Assembly: GCF_011881725.1 (NCBI RefSeq)
Contig: NZ_JAATUR010000038.1
Location: 1 to 45,205, forward strand
From: Escherichia coli
Lineage (GTDB): Bacteria > Pseudomonadota > Gammaproteobacteria > Enterobacterales > Enterobacteriaceae
DNA length: 45,205 bases
Reading direction: 5' to 3'
Part shown: in pieces, positions 40,650 to 45,205 of the stretch
Numbering within the stretch: the first letter of the stretch is position 1
Layout of the letters: each line of letters begins with the position of its first letter
Notes under the pieces: model-generated
Told to the model about the DNA's origin: nothing
The model's database searches: none
Seen by the model: only the letters and a program-made list of their open reading frames with translations
Position numbers and translations under genes: made by a program

Positions 40650-40666
40650 ATTAAGTGAACCTTAAG
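40650..40666 (-). promoter_or_regulatory. BasR (PmrA) box of pmrR
   Basis: Read on the minus strand, CTTAAG-GTTCA-CTTAAT is a full PmrA/BasR box. A -10-like CATACT lies ten bases downstream (40634-40639), the same geometry as at eptA, where GATCAT follows the second half-site after ten bases. Confidence 0.85.
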
Positions 40667-40676
40667 AGTTCGCTTA

Positions 40677-40709
40677 TAGGCCTGATAAGATAGCGTCGCA
40701 TCAGACCAT
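40677..40709. repeat. degenerate REP element
   Basis: TAGGCCTGATAAGATAGCGTCGCATCAGACC resembles the REP unit seen at 1114-1144. It lies in the 3' region of proP, just after its stop, and before the pmrR promoter. Confidence 0.7.
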
Positions 40710-40719
40710 CCGTTTCAGT

Positions 40720-42222
40720 TTACTCATCAATTCGCGGATGTTGCTGCACCAAACGGGTACGTTTCGCCTGCAAATCAGCAATTTCGTGATCGATACTATC
40801 GATTTTATGTTCGATATTATCGTAATGCTCGCCGAGAATTTCCTTCGCTTCCTGCAAATCCGACGCCGCTGGCGTTGCGCCTTTCAGCGGACGATTCGCC
40901 GTCTCTTTCATGGTCACACCGGTAATCAAACCAATCACTGCCACGACCATCAGGTAATAGGCTGGCATCATCAAATTCTGCGAGCTTTCTACCAGCCAGG
41001 CCGCCAGTGTTGGCGTCAGACCGGCAACCAGCACCGAAATATTAAATGCTGCCGCCAGCGCGCTGTAACGGATATGGGTCGGGAACATCGCTGGCAAGGT
41101 AGAGGCCATAACGCCCGTAAAGCAGTTGAGGATCACCGCCAGCATCAGTAACCCAGCAAAAATCAGGCCGATGACATTACTGTTTATCAGAATAAACGCC
41201 GGGATCGCCAATACAAACAGTGCAACACTACCAAGTAGAACAAACGGACGGCGGCCAAAACGGTCACTCAGCAAGCCCATCACCGGCTGTACAAACAGCA
41301 TACCGATCATAATCGCGATAATAATCAGCACCCCGTGGTCTTCGGAGTAATGCAGGTTATGCGACAAATAACTCGGCATATAGGTCAGCAACATGTAGTA
41401 AGTCACGTTGGTGGCAATCACCAGACCAATACAGGTCAACAGACTGCGCCAGTATTTCGTGGCAATCTCTTTAAACGAGACTTTCGGACCATCCTGCAAA
41501 CCTTCACGGTCGCCCTGTTCCAGTTTATCGACATGCTGCTGGAACGCCGGTGTCTCTTCCAGCGCATGGCGCAGGTAAAGCCCGATAATCCCTAACGGCA
41601 GAGCGATAAAGAACGGAATACGCCAGCCCCAGTCGAGGAAGTTCTCTTCACCGACGATGGTCGAAATTAACACCACCACGCCCGCACCCAGCACGAACCC
41701 GACAATAGAACCAAAGTCCAGCCAACTGCCCATAAAGCCACGTTTACGGTCAGGAGAGTATTCCGCAACAAATATCGACGCCCCGGTATACTCGCCACCG
41801 ACCGAGAAACCTTGCGCCATCTTACAGATCAACAACAGAATCGGTGCCCAAATCCCAATCGTGTCGTAGGACGGTATTAAGCCAATACAGAACGTACTGA
41901 TCGACATAATCACAATAGTGATAGCGAGTATCTTCTGGCGGCCATATTTATCGCCCAACATACCAAAGAAGAGTCCACCAAGCGGTCGAATCAGAAAGGG
42001 AACGGAGAAAGTGGCAAGTGCAGCAACCATCTGCACACTGGGGTCAGCCCCCGGGAAAAAAACTTTACCTAATGCGTAGGCAACAAAACCATAAACACCA
42101 AAATCGAACCATTCCATTGCATTACCCAGTGATGCAGCGGTAATGGCTTTACGCAGTTTACCGTCATCAATAATGGTGACATCACGAAGGGTAATCGGTT
42201 TTACTTTTTTCCTTTTCAGCAT
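40720..42222 (-). CDS. proP: ProP, proline/betaine proton symporter
   Basis: ProP takes up proline, glycine betaine and other osmolytes when osmolality rises. It is a 500-residue major facilitator protein from ATG 42222 (MLKRKKVKPITLRDVTIIDDG); a start 11 codons upstream is less likely. Twelve membrane segments are visible, with the MFS loop motif GMLGDKYGRQKIL (about 88-100) and a second GLLSDRFGRRPF near 319. The C-terminal tail (about 450-500) is a coiled coil, with heptads in YDNIEHKIDSIDHEIADLQAKRTRLVQQ, known to set the osmotic threshold. A CRP site lies upstream and a REP element downstream. Confidence 0.97.
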   Translation of the reverse strand: MLKRKKVKPITLRDVTIIDDGKLRKAITAASLGNAMEWFDFGVYGFVAYALGKVFFPGADPSVQMVAALATFSVPFLIRPLGGLFFGMLGDKYGRQKILAITIVIMSISTFCIGLIPSYDTIGIWAPILLLICKMAQGFSVGGEYTGASIFVAEYSPDRKRGFMGSWLDFGSIVGFVLGAGVVVLISTIVGEENFLDWGWRIPFFIALPLGIIGLYLRHALEETPAFQQHVDKLEQGDREGLQDGPKVSFKEIATKYWRSLLTCIGLVIATNVTYYMLLTYMPSYLSHNLHYSEDHGVLIIIAIMIGMLFVQPVMGLLSDRFGRRPFVLLGSVALFVLAIPAFILINSNVIGLIFAGLLMLAVILNCFTGVMASTLPAMFPTHIRYSALAAAFNISVLVAGLTPTLAAWLVESSQNLMMPAYYLMVVAVIGLITGVTMKETANRPLKGATPAASDLQEAKEILGEHYDNIEHKIDSIDHEIADLQAKRTRLVQQHPRIDE

Positions 42223-42427
42223 AGCTTTCCTCGCAGAGTTGGCCCATTTCCGCAAACGCCAGAAAAATCAGCGCGACGGCCGCAAAAGGTGAGCGGGAAT
42301 TGCAGGATGCAATCTCTGTAACAAGCGTAGCGGGTTTGCTTACACGCTCCGGTTAAGGAATGTACAATCAAACCAGTTGACGCCTGAATTGGGCAGTTAA
42401 TGACCTTTTTACCCTACCAGCGTTTAA

Positions 42428-42449
42428 ATTTGTGATCAACTTCACATAT
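42428..42449 (-). promoter_or_regulatory. CRP site in the proP promoter region
   Basis: TGTGA-TCAACT-TCACA (42431-42446) is an exact match to the CRP core. It sits about 215 bases upstream of the proP ATG, where CRP is known to repress proP P1 in E. coli. Confidence 0.85.
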
Positions 42450-42485
42450 ACATTTCGTTTATGACCCATTGATGTAACTGATTAT

Positions 42486-43364
42486 TTACGCAGTATTTAC
42501 AGAGAAGATTTCATCCACCATTGCTCCCGCCAGACGCTGTGCCGAACAGAGTCGTGGCATCCCCAGTGCGACAGTTTGCCAGCGTTGGGTCACTGACCAG
42601 CAAACGGGTTGTTTATCTGCCGTGGACCACTTTCCCAGCCAACTTAAAAAATCAGCATGATCCCCCCCGCTTAGAGCTGTGGGTGATGTGAACCACTGGT
42701 AGTAATAATGACGAGTAGTCGGTGCTGCGTTAATACTTTCAGCCAGATATTGCGTCGCTTTCACGCGCAAATCATCAAGCAACAACGCTGCCGCTTGCGG
42801 ATTTCCCAGACGGCAGGCATCGCCAAACGCCCCCCAGCGCAGTTCTTCCAGAACGATGAAACAACGCCCAGGCAGCGACCAGCCGTCATACGCACCGGCA
42901 CGCCAGCGAGTAAAAATTTGCTCGCTCTGTTCGCCCGCATGCACCAGTAATCCTCGTTGCGTTAACGCTTTTTCCTTCCAGTGACAACGGGCTGAAAACC
43001 ACTCATATAAAGCAGTAATTTGCTGCGGGAGTTGCGGGAAAGCGGATTGTGGGCGGAGATCCCTTTTTTGCAGTAACGCCAGATATTGTGCGATCTGTGT
43101 CAATGCCAGATGACCGGGGTCAAGCATTGCCGCCAGTTTTTCCACCAATGCCAGGCGCAGACTAAGCGGCGCATTTAACATTCCGGCATTCGCCCACGAC
43201 TGAAGCTGGGTGCGGGCAAGGATCTCCTGCATCAGCCGTTCACGAAACTGCTGCTGATGGGCTTGTGGATGGCGGGTATCATCGCCCAGCGCCAGATCCA
43301 CTAAAAAGCGGGGATGAACCGACTCCAGCACGCGACCGGGGCCGTCCAGTAACGTCTTTGTCAA
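42486..43364 (-). CDS. yjcZ: YjcZ, uncharacterised protein
   Basis: This encodes 292 residues matching E. coli YjcZ in length and sequence. It is rich in Leu, Ala, Gln and Trp and probably all-helical, without signal peptide, membrane segment or known catalytic motif. Its start overlaps the crfC stop by four bases (ATGA), so it is translationally coupled to that gene and may assist it. Early reports link yjcZ overexpression to motility phenotypes; the mechanism is unknown. Compared with my recollection of the K-12 protein it shows more substitutions than most neighbours, mainly in residues 95-170. Confidence 0.85.
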   Translation of the reverse strand: MTKTLLDGPGRVLESVHPRFLVDLALGDDTRHPQAHQQQFRERLMQEILARTQLQSWANAGMLNAPLSLRLALVEKLAAMLDPGHLALTQIAQYLALLQKRDLRPQSAFPQLPQQITALYEWFSARCHWKEKALTQRGLLVHAGEQSEQIFTRWRAGAYDGWSLPGRCFIVLEELRWGAFGDACRLGNPQAAALLLDDLRVKATQYLAESINAAPTTRHYYYQWFTSPTALSGGDHADFLSWLGKWSTADKQPVCWSVTQRWQTVALGMPRLCSAQRLAGAMVDEIFSVNTA

Positions 43365-45205
43365 TACTGTTCTGCCGTGAAAAGTGTTTGAATATCATCG
43401 CGTAACAACTGAGAGTCCATATAAATCCAGCCGTGCGTTGTTGCAGCCTGCTGCAATTGCTGCTGCATTATTTTCACCACGGATTCATTTTGCTGTCGCA
43501 AAGCCAGACTTTCGTGTAAACGCGTGTGTAATTCCGTCAAACATGAAGCGAAATCAGCAAAAAAAGTGTTCATGCCTGCCGTGACAGATTCATCGACCTC
43601 TACAGCCAGAACTTTAGCCATTTGTTGGCAATAAAGATCGACTTCTTCGCGTAATGTTCGTTGCAACACACTGTAATCAACAGCCTCCGTCAAGGATTTC
43701 TCATTTCCCCGTCCCCAGTCGGGCTGATTAAACCAGCGTGAAAAAGTCTCACGCACAATGCCAAATCGGGTGCTCTGCTCGTCCATTGCTTCCTGGCGGG
43801 AGATAACTTCACTGAACAACTGGCGAGTGTTGAAGTGGGGAACTGCGTCGTGAAAAACAGGAAAATGGAATCCAGGACGAAACCCTGACTTGCTCAATTC
43901 CATTTTGACGTGTTGCTCAATGGGGCGAATAACATCGGTTAACACCCGGCAAAGGGTGGATTCCAGCTCAGCAAAACGCAGCGTAAAGTCACGACTGATG
44001 GTGTTCTGTGCAGTCTGTAACAGTGTCTCGCAGCGAGTGCGAATCTCGCTTAGCGACCACGAATCATCCTGAAACAACGCGGCTAACTGGGCATTCACCG
44101 CCTCTTGCTGCTGACGCAGAAAGTGGTTGGCGGAGGTCAGGGCCAGCTCGATTTCATGTTTAATCTCGCCGCTCACCTGCGCCTGATTGAATTGCAATAG
44201 CCGTAAATTTTCTTCCAGCTGATTGATATTTTGCCGCAATTGCTCACCGGCGACGTTTAACCCGTGCGCACGAAAATCAAGATATTCCCGCGCCTGCTGC
44301 GCGTAATTCAACAGCTTATGCGCGGCAGATCGCAGAGCATACAACGACGCGTTAGCGTAGGCGGCATGAAGCAACGCTTGAATCGGCTGGGCGAACAGCG
44401 AATCTTCCCACAGCTGATCGGCAGCATGACGAATATGCTCGATGTCCGCCAGGTCGGCATGACGCCAGCGCCTGCCGAGCGCGGCATGGGCAAAATCTTC
44501 CACCCAGCGTTGTTGCTCCGGCGAGGGTAACTTACCGTTGTTGGCTAACTCATGGCGCGCCCGATTCGCGAGGTAACCCCACATCGACGACACGGGAAAT
44601 ATCTGCTGTGGCGTAATACTGCCTTTCATCAACGTCCCGGAAATCAATGCCCGCACCTGTTCGGCATCGTCACTGTTACGATCCTGTTGATCGAATTTAT
44701 TGACCAGCACATACAGCGGCACCGATTGCCCCACGGCCAGAATCGCCTCACGTACCTCTTCATCGGAAATCGATTTCAGTTGCGTATAATCCAGCACCGC
44801 AAGCACCGCCGAGGCGCGTGCCAGTTGCTGGTTAAGCATTTTTTGCAGATGCGGTTGCCCGGCTTCGTTTGGCCCTGGGGTATCCAGTAACGTCAACTGA
44901 CCGGGATAACTCTCCTGCCCCGCCAGATGGACAAACTCCACTTCAATCACGGGAATATGCTCAATGGCGGCGTAAGCAGAAAAAGGAAAATCGACGTCCA
45001 GCGCCTTCGCCAGCCGCACCAAATCATTCAAACTTTTCAGACAATGAAAAATAGGTTGGGCACCCAGATAATATTTTTCGAAAGCGACGCCATTTTCGAT
45101 TCGCTGCATAAGAGCACGCATATCTTTATCTATTTCCAGCACATCGGTCAGATGCTTAATATCGCAATCATGTAATCGCTGTTGTAATTGTTGAATTAAA
45201 CGGTC
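43361..45205 (-). CDS. crfC: CrfC, dynamin-like GTPase (5' end outside window)
   Basis: This frame stays open to the right edge, so the N-terminus (about 128 residues, including the P-loop) is missing; 614 codons are visible. CrfC (formerly YjdA) is a dynamin-like protein reported to help colocalise replication forks after initiation. Visible GTPase motifs are G3, LLDTPGPNEAGQPH, and G4, VLVNKFDQQD. After these comes a long helical and coiled-coil stalk with many Gln and Leu residues (for example LRQNINQLEENLRLLQ). A GTG inside the frame at 45142 is not the true start. It is coupled to yjcZ. Confidence 0.93.
   Translation of the reverse strand, partial: DRLIQQLQQRLHDCDIKHLTDVLEIDKDMRALMQRIENGVAFEKYYLGAQPIFHCLKSLNDLVRLAKALDVDFPFSAYAAIEHIPVIEVEFVHLAGQESYPGQLTLLDTPGPNEAGQPHLQKMLNQQLARASAVLAVLDYTQLKSISDEEVREAILAVGQSVPLYVLVNKFDQQDRNSDDAEQVRALISGTLMKGSITPQQIFPVSSMWGYLANRARHELANNGKLPSPEQQRWVEDFAHAALGRRWRHADLADIEHIRHAADQLWEDSLFAQPIQALLHAAYANASLYALRSAAHKLLNYAQQAREYLDFRAHGLNVAGEQLRQNINQLEENLRLLQFNQAQVSGEIKHEIELALTSANHFLRQQQEAVNAQLAALFQDDSWSLSEIRTRCETLLQTAQNTISRDFTLRFAELESTLCRVLTDVIRPIEQHVKMELSKSGFRPGFHFPVFHDAVPHFNTRQLFSEVISRQEAMDEQSTRFGIVRETFSRWFNQPDWGRGNEKSLTEAVDYSVLQRTLREEVDLYCQQMAKVLAVEVDESVTAGMNTFFADFASCLTELHTRLHESLALRQQNESVVKIMQQQLQQAATTHGWIYMDSQLLRDDIQTLFTAEQY

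Overview
The window is a stretch of enterobacterial core chromosome, almost certainly Escherichia coli or a very close Escherichia/Shigella relative. Nearly every protein matches in length, order and sequence what I recall of the K-12 region around groESL-cadBA-dcuBR-adi-basSR-proP. No phage, insertion sequence, CRISPR array or foreign cassette is visible. Identities come from recall of the families and from motifs in the sequence, not from a database search.

Layout from left to right. (1) yjeJ(+), a BIME repeat, the lipoprotein gene yjeI(-), the heat-shock operon groS-groL(-) with a clear sigma-32 promoter, the amino-acid exporter yjeH(+), and fxsA(-). (2) aspA-dcuA(+), aspartase plus a C4-dicarboxylate antiporter, followed by overlapping cutA-dsbD and the TetR-type regulator yjdC. 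(3) tRNA-Phe (pheU) with its own promoter and terminator, a 600-bp gap without genes, then the lysine acid-stress module cadC, cadB-cadA, the peptide transporter dtpC and the inducible lysyl-tRNA synthetase lysU. (4) A leftward block of small genes: the toxin/antitoxin pair ghoS-ghoT, yjdJ and yjdI. (5) dcuS-dcuR, then dcuB-fumB: fumarate respiration with its own two-component sensor. (6) yjdF, melA(-), melR(+). (7) The arginine acid-resistance module adiA, adiY, adiC. (8) eptA-basR-basS, the tiny convergent pmrR, proP(-), and yjcZ-crfC(-), with crfC running off the right edge.

Several functions come in paired versions. There are two C4-dicarboxylate modules (aspA-dcuA and dcuB-fumB under DcuSR) and two acid-induced decarboxylase/antiporter modules (CadAB for lysine, AdiAC for arginine), each beside a dedicated regulator. 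The lipid-A modification system (EptA, BasRS, PmrR) lies directly behind adiC.

The clearest departure from the standard layout is the absence of melB, the melibiose permease. The melA and yjdF reading frames now converge with overlapping stop codons, leaving alpha-galactosidase and its activator without the cognate transporter. Other points worth a second look are a palindrome that pairs with the pmrR ribosome-binding site, a BasR box built into the right arm of the adiC terminator, a C8 tract coding for the polyproline motif of CadC, and an unusual Thr in the DcuS N-box. I did not find a convincing wholly new system.
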